DNA of 6,164 nt. Origin: Bacillota bacterium. Its GTDB lineage: Bacteria; Bacillota; Clostridia; Lachnospirales; Bianqueaceae. This document shows positions 1-5,852 of this stretch, one piece after another. A program made the translations under genes and the position numbers. How positions within the stretch are numbered: the first letter of the stretch is position 1; the number at the start of each line of letters is the position of its first letter. The DNA is taken from NCBI GenBank assembly GCA_017474705.1, contig JAFVHC010000102.1, positions 1 through 6,164 of the forward strand, written 5' to 3'. A model generated the notes under the pieces. That model searched no databases, was not told where the DNA came from, and saw only the letters and a list, made by a program, of their open reading frames with translations.

Positions 1-1469
1 AATGAAGATCGAAGATCCCAGATACAGGAAGGGACCCAGCGCCGATCCGGATGTCATAGTCTCAGCGATGTATTCTGTATTCTGCAGGTATAAATAGTAG
101 ATATAGAGCGCCAGCGCCAGCATGATGACGTCCAGGAACAGTTTCTGCCACAAGGGACGTTTTTTCTTACCTGCTTTTTGCTGTGTGTGCGCGACGATGG
201 TCACATCCGCATAACGGAACGCAGGGATGACCATGGTACCGATCGCGAGAAGCGCTGCCACCAATGAAAACAATACGGTCTTCCAGGTCAACGTTACCGG
301 CAATGCCGTCCGCCCGACAAACTCCAGGAACGCGTTGGAGGATCCGATGACCTGACAGATCAAAAAGCCCAGAGGCAGTCCGATCACAAGTCCGACGCCG
401 GCGACGATCGCGCTCTGCTCCAGATATAAGAGCAGGATCTGGCGGTTGGAAGCGCCGCGGCTCTTGAAGACCGAGATCTCCTTTTGTTCCATTTCCAGCA
501 TGCGGCCGGAGACCATGAAGATGAAGAGGATCAAAAGCACGAGGATCGGGATCTGCAGGACCAGCAGCGTGACTTTCAGTTTGGAGGCGTTCACCAGATA
601 CTGCTCAAAGATCTCCTCATAGTGGGCACGGAATCCATTGTTGAATTCTTTTTTGACAGGTTCGATCGCCGTAAGCATATGCTCCACGTCGCGGCCTTTG
701 AAATCCTTATAATCGATGATGGACGCCCATTCCACGTAAAACTCAGGATCCTGTTCCCCTTCCAGCTCGACAAATGCTTTTATGAACGTCTCGCTGTCGA
801 TGACCATGGTACGAAGCATCGTGGAAGGCGCGTTATACCAATACGGATCACTGGCATCCGTCGGTTCGAAAACACCGACGACCTTAAATGCCAGCATCTC
901 TCCGTCCGGCGCCTCCATTTTCTTACTGGTCAGCACCTCTCCGATCATAAGATCCAGGAAGATCAGGGTCCGTTTGGGAATGATGACCTCGATGATATGG
1001 CCATCCTGGATACCCGGTTCATTCATGCGGCCGGCCGTGATCTGGATGTGATCCTCGATCCCACTGTATGAAGACAGGGCGGCCTGTGTTTCACCGTTTT
1101 CATTATTCTCATCAAGAGAGATGACCTCGGGGATCAATGGCACCGTTTTATAATAATGCTGGATAAAGTACATTTCCTGGACGCCCATGTCCTCCGACAG
1201 GTGCGTCGCCAGATCCTTATAATGATTGTACTTCTGCATATCGGAACTCGTCATGCCGCTCCGGACACCGGTCCGCATGGTCGTCAGCCCCGGATAGATA
1301 TCCTTCTCTTCCAGGTAGCCGGCGAGGTTGGACGTCAGCATCTTCTGCAGGATCGCATTCTCGTACAGTGCACAGCTCGACGCGATGGCGAACAGCAGGA
1401 CGTTACCGATCAGGAGGCTTAAAACCATCCATTTTTACTGATGATCTTTCGGATGATGAATTGCAGCAT
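1..1469 (-). CDS. FtsX/MacB-like ABC transporter permease, N-terminal part; apparent 1-nt frameshift in codon 13; continues past left edge
   Basis: Membrane subunit of a MacB-like exporter. From the internal ATG at 1428 the frame is open for 476 codons to the window edge; restoring one A in the A5 run joins it to the real start at 1469 and adds 14 residues. Numbering from 1428: TM1 about 2-20 (LSLLIGNVLLFAIASSCAL); a large extracytoplasmic domain about 21-283; TM2 about 285-306; the conserved FtsX loop EMEQKEISVFKSRGASNRQIL (312-332, compare the family's 'E-I-x-x-x-x-x-x-G-A-s-x-x-q-I'); TM3 about 338-360; TM4 about 384-405; a basic loop with KKKRPLWQK; TM5 about 431-448; and the start of a further TM at 465-476. 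More TMs after the first FtsX domain suggest the long form with two FtsX domains. It needs a cytoplasmic ATPase, not seen here. Whether the gene is functional depends on the frameshift being real. Confidence 0.88.
1419..1469 (-). other. Out-of-frame 5' end of the permease gene: 16 codons then TAA
   Basis: From the well-supported ATG the frame reads MLQFIIRKIISKNGWF and stops at 1421-1419. The first 12 residues look like the amphipathic, basic N-terminus of FtsX-type permeases. The long permease frame is shifted by one, and the two frames overlap across the A5 run at 1432-1436. With six A the sequence would read ...ISKKWMVLSLL and be continuous. An alternative reading is a short overlapping leader followed by restart at ATG 1428-1426. 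Confidence 0.8.
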
Positions 1470-1473
1470 AATG

Positions 1474-1480
1474 ACCTCCT
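1474..1480 (-). promoter_or_regulatory. Strong ribosome binding site of the permease (AGGAGGT)
   Basis: A perfect AGGAGGT overlaps the TGA stop of adaptor 3 (the final A of the stop starts it) and lies 4 nt before the ATG at 1469-1467. This is the strongest site of the operon and shows that ATG 1469 is the intended start. The internal ATG at 1428, which opens the long frame, has no such site. Confidence 0.85.
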
Positions 1481-2598
1481 CATCCGTTTACGAGGAGAAG
1501 GGTGTCCCCCTCTTCCACGCCTTCCAGGATCCAGACATCTGTCCCGTTGCCATTGTTGTTGATGGAACCGATCGTCACCGGGCGGCGATGGATGGCACCG
1601 CCCTCTTCCAGGATCTGGACAAAATAATCACCACCGGACAGAATGACCGCCTGGCGCGAAGCGAGCAGCGCATTGTCCACAGACAAAGTCTCTCCCGTGA
1701 CCGTGATCGCTACCGACTGACGGCTCGCGAGGAAAGCGACCGCTTCTTCTGAATCCAACTCGATGACCATATAGTCGCTCCTATAGCTCGTCGGCAAAAT
1801 ATTGGAAGCCGCGATGATCCGTCCTTCGAAACTCCTTTCGCGCATACGGACCATCACTTCCTGATCATAGCTGAATTTGCCTTGCGTATTATCCGCACCG
1901 ACCACGAGCCGCGTCTCAGAGTGCATGGAAATGAGCGTTTGGCCGGGCGTGACCTTGCTGCCCACGTCGATGGTGGGGACTCCGTCGATCACACCCTCAT
2001 AGGGTGCCTTCAGCACGTTCTTGTCCGCCTCTTCCTGGCGTTTCGCTATACTTCTTTCCAACGCCTCGATCTGATGATCCATGTCGCAGCAGTACTGCTC
2101 GTATGCTGATTTCCGTCGCTGCACTTCGATATCCGCGCGCACCCAGGCATAAGAAGTCAGATCCCAGGTCGCTCTTTCAGCCGTATCGATATCCTCTTCC
2201 CAGTTTTCGATCCCGATCTCATATTCCTCTTTCAGGCGGTCCAGCTTCAGCTGCATCTCTTCCAGATCCAGGAGGCTTTCCTCTGACGTGAAACGGATCA
2301 ATACGTCTCCCTCTGCCACATGATCGCCCCTCTGCACACAGATCTCCTCAATACGGCAGCTTGGACGGTCCCATTCCAGATCAGAACTGAAGGGGAATCG
2401 CACGACGCCGGAGGTCTGGCTTTCTTCGGCATAGGTGCCACGGCGTACGGTCGTGGTACGGAAACTGGTTTCAGACGCAACGACGTTACTGATATCGATC
2501 AGGTTCGTCTCTTCTGCCTGCGGTTTGCCGCAGGCGGTCAGGATGATCATGCACAGAGCTGCCGCAAGCCATCCTGCTCTTGCTTTACTCTTGTACAT
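1480..2598 (-). CDS. Efflux adaptor lipoprotein 3 (HlyD/MacA-like membrane fusion protein)
   Basis: A 372-residue third adaptor. Its start overlaps the adaptor 2 stop by 14 nt. The signal peptide ends at lipobox LTAC (Cys23 lipidated). A strand with 'TTTVRRGTYAEESQTSGVV' (48-66) corresponds to the 'V-x-R-G' strand of the other two. Lipoyl half 1 (82-104) contains QRGDHVAEGDVLIRF; the coiled-coil hairpin covers about 106-194; lipoyl half 2 (196-228) carries LKAPYEGVIDGVPTIDVGSKVTPGQTL in two short blocks. The beta-barrel (230-300) and the C-terminal domain (305-372) end with LEGVEEGDTLLLVNG, a match to the GLEEGE ends of adaptors 1 and 2. The hairpin has two adjacent Cys (170-171) near its return helix, plus Cys81 and Cys87 near the lipoyl domain, which the other two lack at these places. 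Of the three it most resembles the single adaptor of ordinary Gram-positive MacAB-like systems and is the one next to the permease; it may be the one that docks on it (inference). Confidence 0.87.
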   Translation of the reverse strand: MYKSKARAGWLAAALCMIILTACGKPQAEETNLIDISNVVASETSFRTTTVRRGTYAEESQTSGVVRFPFSSDLEWDRPSCRIEEICVQRGDHVAEGDVLIRFTSEESLLDLEEMQLKLDRLKEEYEIGIENWEEDIDTAERATWDLTSYAWVRADIEVQRRKSAYEQYCCDMDHQIEALERSIAKRQEEADKNVLKAPYEGVIDGVPTIDVGSKVTPGQTLISMHSETRLVVGADNTQGKFSYDQEVMVRMRERSFEGRIIAASNILPTSYRSDYMVIELDSEEAVAFLASRQSVAITVTGETLSVDNALLASRQAVILSGGDYFVQILEEGGAIHRRPVTIGSINNNGNGTDVWILEGVEEGDTLLLVNG

Positions 2599-3685
2599 AG
2601 ACCGTTTCTCCTTCCTCAAGGCCTTCCGTGACCTCGATCATGATATCCGTTTTGATACCGACCTGGATGTTGCGGCGCGTCCTGCGTCCCTCTTCCACGA
2701 CATATACGTAGCTGCTGCTTTCATCGAGATACAACGCATTCGCAGGGATCCTCAGCACGTCCTCACGTATCCCGGTCTCGATGCATATCAGGACGGTATC
2801 GCCCGCCTGCACCTCTGCATCGATGTCAGCGATACGGAACCGGCTTTTCGTTTTTTTCTCAGAAGAAAGGACCATCGCCAGGATCTCTTCCTTGGTATAC
2901 GGCTCGTTCTCCAACGTATATTCCTTACCGTTGATCCAACAGGTCAGGCTCTCCGCACGATCCATAAGCGAATCACTGATCGAATCGGTGATCGCATAGA
3001 GCAGGGAATCGTCCGTGATGCAGAAAACTGTTTCATAATCAGCGATCGTCTTGCCTTCCTTGGCCGCGGGATCGACGTATACGATCCTGCCGCTGCAAGG
3101 CGCTTTCAATTCTCTGGATTCCAGGCTTTTCTTGAGTGTCTTGAGCTGGGCTTCGGATCTTTCCATATCCAGCGCCTGGTCCTCTTTTGTCTGCTGGAGT
3201 TTCAGCTCTTTCTCCTCCAGATCCAGGCTCTGCATCCTCCGTCCGCTCCATGGGACACCGTTGGCGTATAGTTCGTTGAGGGCGGACTGGCTGCTGTCCA
3301 CCTCCAGCTGCAGCTGATCGAGGGTCAACGCATTCGTTTTGGCCTGATACTCCATCTGCCAGGTCAGGTCTTCCATTTGTTCCTCGACCTCAGTCAGATC
3401 CAGGATCGCTAAAACATCTCCCTCTTTCACGACGTCGCCATATGTGACCGTCAGGCGTTCCAGCTTACCACCGGTGGTAAAGGCCGCTTCCTGCACGTCC
3501 GGCACGATCTCACCCGTAAAGTACCGCTTGAAGGCGACCCTGCCGCGTTCGACGACGGCCGTGTCCATCGTATAACCAGCCGGTTCCAACAATTCCGGTG
3601 CTTCGGAGACCTGCTTGTGTGTACATCCTGTCAGACTCAGCAGAAATACAGCCACCAGCAGGAGGATGATAGACTTCTTATTCAT
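2585..3685 (-). CDS. Efflux adaptor lipoprotein 2 (HlyD/MacA-like membrane fusion protein)
   Basis: A 366-residue paralogue of the neighbouring adaptors. Its start overlaps the adaptor 1 stop by 8 nt (ATGAATAA). The signal peptide MNKKSIILLLVAVFLLSLTG ends at lipobox LTGC, so Cys21 is the predicted lipidated residue. 'TAVVERGRVAFKRYFTGEIVP' (42-62) opens the beta part, followed by lipoyl half 1 (72-97, VTYGDVVKEGDVLAILD). The coiled-coil hairpin (about 98-192) has a Pro/Gly-containing turn near NGVPWSGRR (142-150). Lipoyl half 2 (193-224) carries APCSGRIVYVDPAAKEGKTI. The segment 225-300 (beta-barrel region) is less typical: it is charged and helix-rich, with INGKEYTLENEPYTKEEILAM (251-271), and could be a small insertion. 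The C-terminal domain shows LRIPANALYLDE and ends EGLEEGETVYVQE, matching the ends of adaptors 1 and 3. It is clearly diverged from both, so not a recent duplicate. Function and substrate beyond export are unknown. Confidence 0.88.
   Translation of the reverse strand: MNKKSIILLLVAVFLLSLTGCTHKQVSEAPELLEPAGYTMDTAVVERGRVAFKRYFTGEIVPDVQEAAFTTGGKLERLTVTYGDVVKEGDVLAILDLTEVEEQMEDLTWQMEYQAKTNALTLDQLQLEVDSSQSALNELYANGVPWSGRRMQSLDLEEKELKLQQTKEDQALDMERSEAQLKTLKKSLESRELKAPCSGRIVYVDPAAKEGKTIADYETVFCITDDSLLYAITDSISDSLMDRAESLTCWINGKEYTLENEPYTKEEILAMVLSSEKKTKSRFRIADIDAEVQAGDTVLICIETGIREDVLRIPANALYLDESSSYVYVVEEGRRTRRNIQVGIKTDIMIEVTEGLEEGETVYVQE
2608..2613 (-). promoter_or_regulatory. Ribosome binding site deciding the start of adaptor 3 (AAGGAG)
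   Basis: AAGGAG lies 9 nt before the ATG at 2598-2596, inside the 3' end of adaptor 2. An in-frame TTG at 2619 lies upstream of this site and would translate through it, so the ATG is preferred. Confidence 0.8.
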
Positions 3686-4760
3686 CGACGATCTCCTCCC
3701 CCTCTTCCAGGCCGCTGATGATCTCAACGATGGTACCGTTGTCCAGACCGGTCTCGACTTCCTTGATCTTCTTCATGCCCTCTTCGTCCAGATAATAGAC
3801 GACAGACTGATCGCCCGCTTTCTTGATCGTTCCGGACTTGACGTACAGGACGTCCTCCGCCTTATCAAGGATCACGTTGATCACGCCCTTGGTTCCTTCT
3901 TCCAGAGCGGGATCCGGGATACGAAGCGAGAAATAGGCGGTTTCCGGGTCATCTTTCAGGCCAAGTTCCTTGGGATCTACGGCGACCGCTTCATGTTCCT
4001 CGTCACCATACTTGATCAGGACCTCGTCACCGACCTTGAACAGGGCCGCGTCCTCGCCGGTCACCAGGAATGCAGAGCTGTTTACGTCTGAGATCGTGAT
4101 GACTTTCTCCAGTTCTTTGGAAACGTCCCCATCATTGAGCACCTTCACCCGCGTCACAGAACCGCTGATCGAAGCATAGATCTGCCGGCCTCGGATCTTT
4201 TCTTCCAGTTCCTTGATGCGCTCGGATTGAATGAGCAGTTCGTCCTCCTGCTGCTTCAGCAGTTCTTCGTAACGCTGCTCTGTCCGCTCCCGGTTCTGAC
4301 GGGCCTGTTTTTTCGCATCGCTGCCCGACGCCAGGTCCACAGCAACATCCGCTTTTCTCAGGTCCAGATCCTGATAAGCCAGCGTATGTTCATGCTCCAG
4401 TTCCAGCTTTTTCAGCTTCCATTCCTCGTCCGCCTTCTGCTCCTCCAGGTCGTCCATGACCAGTTCGCCCAGGAGGTCCCCCGGCTCGACAGCGTCGCCT
4501 GGCTGCACGAAAAAGCAGCGGATGTATTCTCCGCTAACAGAAAAAGCCAGTGATTCCACCCTTGCGGGCTTATACTGGCAAGCTACATTCTCAGACACGA
4601 TAACATCGCCGCGCATCACGGTGGTCACCGCATGCTCGACATCTTCCACTTCTTTAACGACAGGCGCCCTGGGCAGCTCCGCTTCCTTGGGCAGCAGCCC
4701 GCATCCAGTGCTCAGCAGGAGCAGGATCATGGATGCAAGCCACAGGTATTGTTTTTTCAT
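3678..4760 (-). CDS. Efflux adaptor lipoprotein 1 (HlyD/MacA-like membrane fusion protein)
   Basis: A 360-residue adaptor of the HlyD/MacA type, the extracytoplasmic part of ABC or RND efflux pumps. The signal peptide ends in lipobox LSTGC, so Cys20 is the predicted lipidated residue anchoring it outside the cytoplasmic membrane. After a 'TTVMRGDVIVS' strand (about 46-56) comes the first half of a biotinyl-lipoyl domain (78-101, VQPGDAVEPGDLLGEL). A charged coiled-coil hairpin (about 103-190) turns near ASGSD (144-148). The second lipoyl half (192-225) contains YASISGSVTRV and LNDGDVSK. A beta-barrel follows (228-300), then a membrane-proximal domain closing with GLEEGEEIVDE. It is first of three similar adaptor genes before an FtsX-like permease, which points to an ABC exporter rather than RND. 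Residues 54-61 include VSENVAC, with a free Cys of unknown role. The substrate cannot be inferred. The family call is firm; the partner is inferred from context. Confidence 0.9.
   Translation of the reverse strand: MKKQYLWLASMILLLLSTGCGLLPKEAELPRAPVVKEVEDVEHAVTTVMRGDVIVSENVACQYKPARVESLAFSVSGEYIRCFFVQPGDAVEPGDLLGELVMDDLEEQKADEEWKLKKLELEHEHTLAYQDLDLRKADVAVDLASGSDAKKQARQNRERTEQRYEELLKQQEDELLIQSERIKELEEKIRGRQIYASISGSVTRVKVLNDGDVSKELEKVITISDVNSSAFLVTGEDAALFKVGDEVLIKYGDEEHEAVAVDPKELGLKDDPETAYFSLRIPDPALEEGTKGVINVILDKAEDVLYVKSGTIKKAGDQSVVYYLDEEGMKKIKEVETGLDNGTIVEIISGLEEGEEIVDE
3693..3699 (-). promoter_or_regulatory. Ribosome binding site deciding the start of adaptor 2 (GGAGGAG)
   Basis: GGAGGAG lies within the 3' end of adaptor 1 and 7 nt before the ATG at 3685-3683. 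This fixes the start at MNKKS rather than at the in-frame TTG at 3727, which would place 14 extra, non-signal-like residues before the signal peptide. Confidence 0.85.
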
Positions 4761-4768
4761 TTTGACAG

Positions 4769-4775
4769 TCCCTCT
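4769..4775 (-). promoter_or_regulatory. Ribosome binding site of the first adaptor (AGAGGGA)
   Basis: AGAGGGA lies 8 nt before the ATG at 4760-4758, inside the 19-bp gap after the recR stop. It is weaker than the sites of the next three genes. I see no promoter hexamers or hairpin in the gap. Confidence 0.55.
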
Positions 4776-4779
4776 GTCT

Positions 4780-5379
4780 CTACAGACTCGTCCGGCCCTC
4801 CAGAGCCCGCGTCAGTGTGACTTCATCGATATACTCCAGATCTCCGCCTACGGGCACGCCATTGGCGATACGCGTGACAGGGATCTCGAGAGGTTTGATA
4901 AGACGTGACAGATACATGGCAGTGGCTTCACCCTCGACCGTCGGGTTCGTGGCGATGATCACTTCTTTGACCTGCGGGTCTTTCAATCGCTCCAGCAGCT
5001 CACGGATCTTCAGTTCGCCAGCACCGATGCCCTCCAGCGGAGAGATCACGCCGTGCAGGATATGATACAGGCCCTTATACTGACGGGTCCGCTCATAAGC
5101 AGCCATATCCCGCGAATCCTCGACGACCATGATCACGCTCTGGTCGCGGCGCGGATCCGAGCAGATCGGGCAGAGTTCCTCATCGGTCAATGTGCAGCAG
5201 CGCGCACAGTACCGGACCCCTTCCCGGGCCGTGATGAGCGCCTGTGACAGCGACACGACTTCTTCCTGCTTCATATCGATAATATGAAACGCTAGACGCT
5301 GTGCGCTTTTGCGTCCGATGCCCGGCAGTCTTGCCAGTTCATCGATCAGATTTGTGATTTTGGCACCATAATAATCCAT
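4780..5379 (-). CDS. recR: Recombination mediator protein RecR
   Basis: A full-length RecR (199 residues, the usual size). It works with RecF and RecO to load RecA onto single-stranded DNA at gaps. All family landmarks are present in order: a helix-hairpin-helix near the N-terminus (LPGIGRKSAQRLAFHI, 18-33); a C4 zinc finger with Cys58, Cys61, Cys70 and Cys73 (CARC...CPIC); a Toprim domain from about residue 80, with VVEDSRDMAAYERT (85-98) and the acidic TNPTVEGEATAMYL (144-157); and the C-terminal VTRIANGVPVGGDLEYIDEVTLTRAL. An extra Cys62 next to the second zinc ligand is visible and is probably not a ligand. The ATG is 3 nt after the ybaB stop. The next gene, a lipoprotein efflux adaptor, begins only 19 bp after the TAG stop with no terminator between, which is unusual for recR. 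Confidence 0.98.
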   Translation of the reverse strand: MDYYGAKITNLIDELARLPGIGRKSAQRLAFHIIDMKQEEVVSLSQALITAREGVRYCARCCTLTDEELCPICSDPRRDQSVIMVVEDSRDMAAYERTRQYKGLYHILHGVISPLEGIGAGELKIRELLERLKDPQVKEVIIATNPTVEGEATAMYLSRLIKPLEIPVTRIANGVPVGGDLEYIDEVTLTRALEGRTSL

Positions 5380-5382
5380 GAT

Positions 5383-5781
5383 TTAGAACAGACCTCCAAG
5401 GCCGCCCATGCCGCCCATACCCTTGAACGCGCTCAGGTCCAGGCCGTCTTCTACAGAGCCCAGTTCGGCAAAGGCCTCGTCGACCTTGCGCAGCGCTTCA
5501 TTCGTGGCCGCGATGATCAGATCCTGCAGCATTTCGATATCGTCCGGATCGACGACTTCGGGCTGCAGCTCGACTTCACTGATCTCGCGTTTTCCGGAGA
5601 CTACGACGCGTACGGCACCGCCGCCGGCCGTTGCTTCAAAGGAAGACTCTTCCAGCTCGGCACGCTTCTTGTCCAGCTCCGCCTGCTTCTCTTCCATCTG
5701 GCGCTGCATACGCTGCGCCTGCTTCATCAGATTATTCATATTTCCAGGGAATCCACCCTGGAATCCGCCTCGTTTTGCCAT
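5383..5781 (-). CDS. ybaB: YbaB/EbfC family nucleoid-associated protein
   Basis: A 132-residue member of the YbaB/EbfC family, small homodimeric proteins that bind DNA and are almost always encoded between dnaX and recR. After a Gly/Phe-rich N-terminus (residues 1-14) comes the typical opening MNNLMKQAQRMQRQMEE (15-31), which starts a long helix to about residue 45. The beta region carries GGGAVRVVVSGKREI (53-67), and the conserved DDIEMLQDLIIAATNEAL segment (80-97) forms the second helix. The tail is a Gly/Met/Leu repeat ending GLGGLF. The length is slightly above the usual 100-115 residues because of the N-terminal and C-terminal Gly-rich extensions, which are common in Clostridia. A good Shine-Dalgarno supports the start. 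The stop lies 3 nt before the recR ATG, so the two are surely co-transcribed and probably translationally coupled. It likely acts with RecR in DNA repair, as inferred from the conserved pairing. Confidence 0.96.
   Translation of the reverse strand: MAKRGGFQGGFPGNMNNLMKQAQRMQRQMEEKQAELDKKRAELEESSFEATAGGGAVRVVVSGKREISEVELQPEVVDPDDIEMLQDLIIAATNEALRKVDEAFAELGSVEDGLDLSAFKGMGGMGGLGGLF
5393..5397 (-). promoter_or_regulatory. Ribosome binding site of recR (GGAGG) inside the ybaB tail
   Basis: GGAGG lies within the last Gly codons of ybaB, 13 nt before the recR ATG. The spacing is rather long. Ribosomes finishing ybaB only 3 nt away could help initiation. Confidence 0.55.
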
Positions 5782-5788
5782 GTTCGTT

Positions 5789-5794
5789 CTCCTT
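5789..5794 (-). promoter_or_regulatory. Ribosome binding site of ybaB (AAGGAG)
   Basis: AAGGAG lies 7 nt before the ATG at 5781-5779. It supports this upstream ATG over the internal Met15 at 5739, which many family members resemble at their N-terminus. Confidence 0.85.
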
Positions 5795-5810
5795 ATGATT
5801 TATTGATTGT

Positions 5811-5839
5811 ATTATATGTAATCTACGGATTTCCGTCAA
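5811..5839 (-). promoter_or_regulatory. Sigma-A/sigma-70 type promoter of the ybaB-recR (and probably efflux) operon
   Basis: On the minus strand TTGACG (5839-5834) is followed by a 17-bp spacer and a perfect TATAAT (5816-5811). Only one base departs from the -35 consensus TTGACA. Transcription would be expected to start about 7 nt downstream, near 5803-5804, leaving a leader of about 22 nt before the ybaB ATG. The region is A+T-rich compared with the surrounding coding sequence. This would let ybaB and the genes after it be transcribed independently of dnaX. Start site and strength are inferred. Confidence 0.85.
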
Positions 5840-5852
5840 CCGTCAATCCGTA
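5824..5852. repeat. 8-bp perfect inverted repeat across the dnaX stop and the ybaB promoter
   Basis: On the plus strand TACGGATT (5824-5831) and AATCCGTA (5845-5852) are exact reverse complements separated by 13 bp. The right arm covers the last codons of dnaX and reaches into its stop codon. The left arm lies in the spacer between the -35 and -10 boxes of the promoter described here. No T-run follows either arm in the direction of transcription, so it does not look like an intrinsic terminator. It may be an operator or chance; function is not known. Confidence 0.6.
5833..5846 (-). repeat. Tandem 7-bp repeat TTGACGG x2
   Basis: Read on the minus strand, TTGACGG occurs twice head to tail (5846-5840 and 5839-5833). 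The downstream copy supplies the -35 hexamer at 17 bp from TATAAT. The upstream copy contains the dnaX TGA stop and would give a 24-bp spacer, too long for normal promoter use. The repeat sits exactly in the loop region of the 8-bp inverted repeat. Confidence 0.75.

Noticed and set aside
591..773. Minus-strand 60-codon frame inside the permease region
   Set aside because: It is in a different frame from the continuous permease reading and has no ribosome site.
484..1071. Plus-strand open frame of 195 codons opposite the permease
   Set aside because: The minus strand here encodes a clear FtsX-like extracytoplasmic domain and TM2; the plus-strand product is low-complexity His/Asp-rich and resembles no family I know.
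1425..1440. Programmed -1 ribosomal frameshift at the permease A-run
   Set aside because: The site reads T AAA AAT in frame, which does not fit the X-XXY-YYZ slippery pattern, and five A is short for efficient transcriptional slippage; I saw no supporting stem-loop.
2435..3271. Long plus-strand open frame (278 codons) antisense to adaptors 2 and 3
   Set aside because: It spans the junction of two well-supported minus-strand genes, has no ribosome site or recognisable domain, and has a composition typical of an antisense shadow (rich in His, Asp, Arg and Phe).
900..3420. Recurrent GATCCAG/CCAGATC-like words across the efflux genes
   Set aside because: They fall on Leu-Asp-Leu-Glu and Ile-Leu codons in the preferred codon set, with no fixed spacing; codon usage explains them.
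3686..3727. Longer start of adaptor 2 at TTG 3727
   Set aside because: It would add 14 Arg/Ser-rich residues before a normal signal peptide and ignore the GGAGGAG placed 7 nt before ATG 3685.
5408..5806. Plus-strand open frame opposite ybaB
   Set aside because: Ser-rich mirror of the ybaB codons; YbaB on the other strand is unmistakable.
5824..5852. Inverted repeat as the dnaX terminator
   Set aside because: The stem has only three G/C pairs and no T-run follows it; the promoter lies within it, so an operator or chance is more likely.
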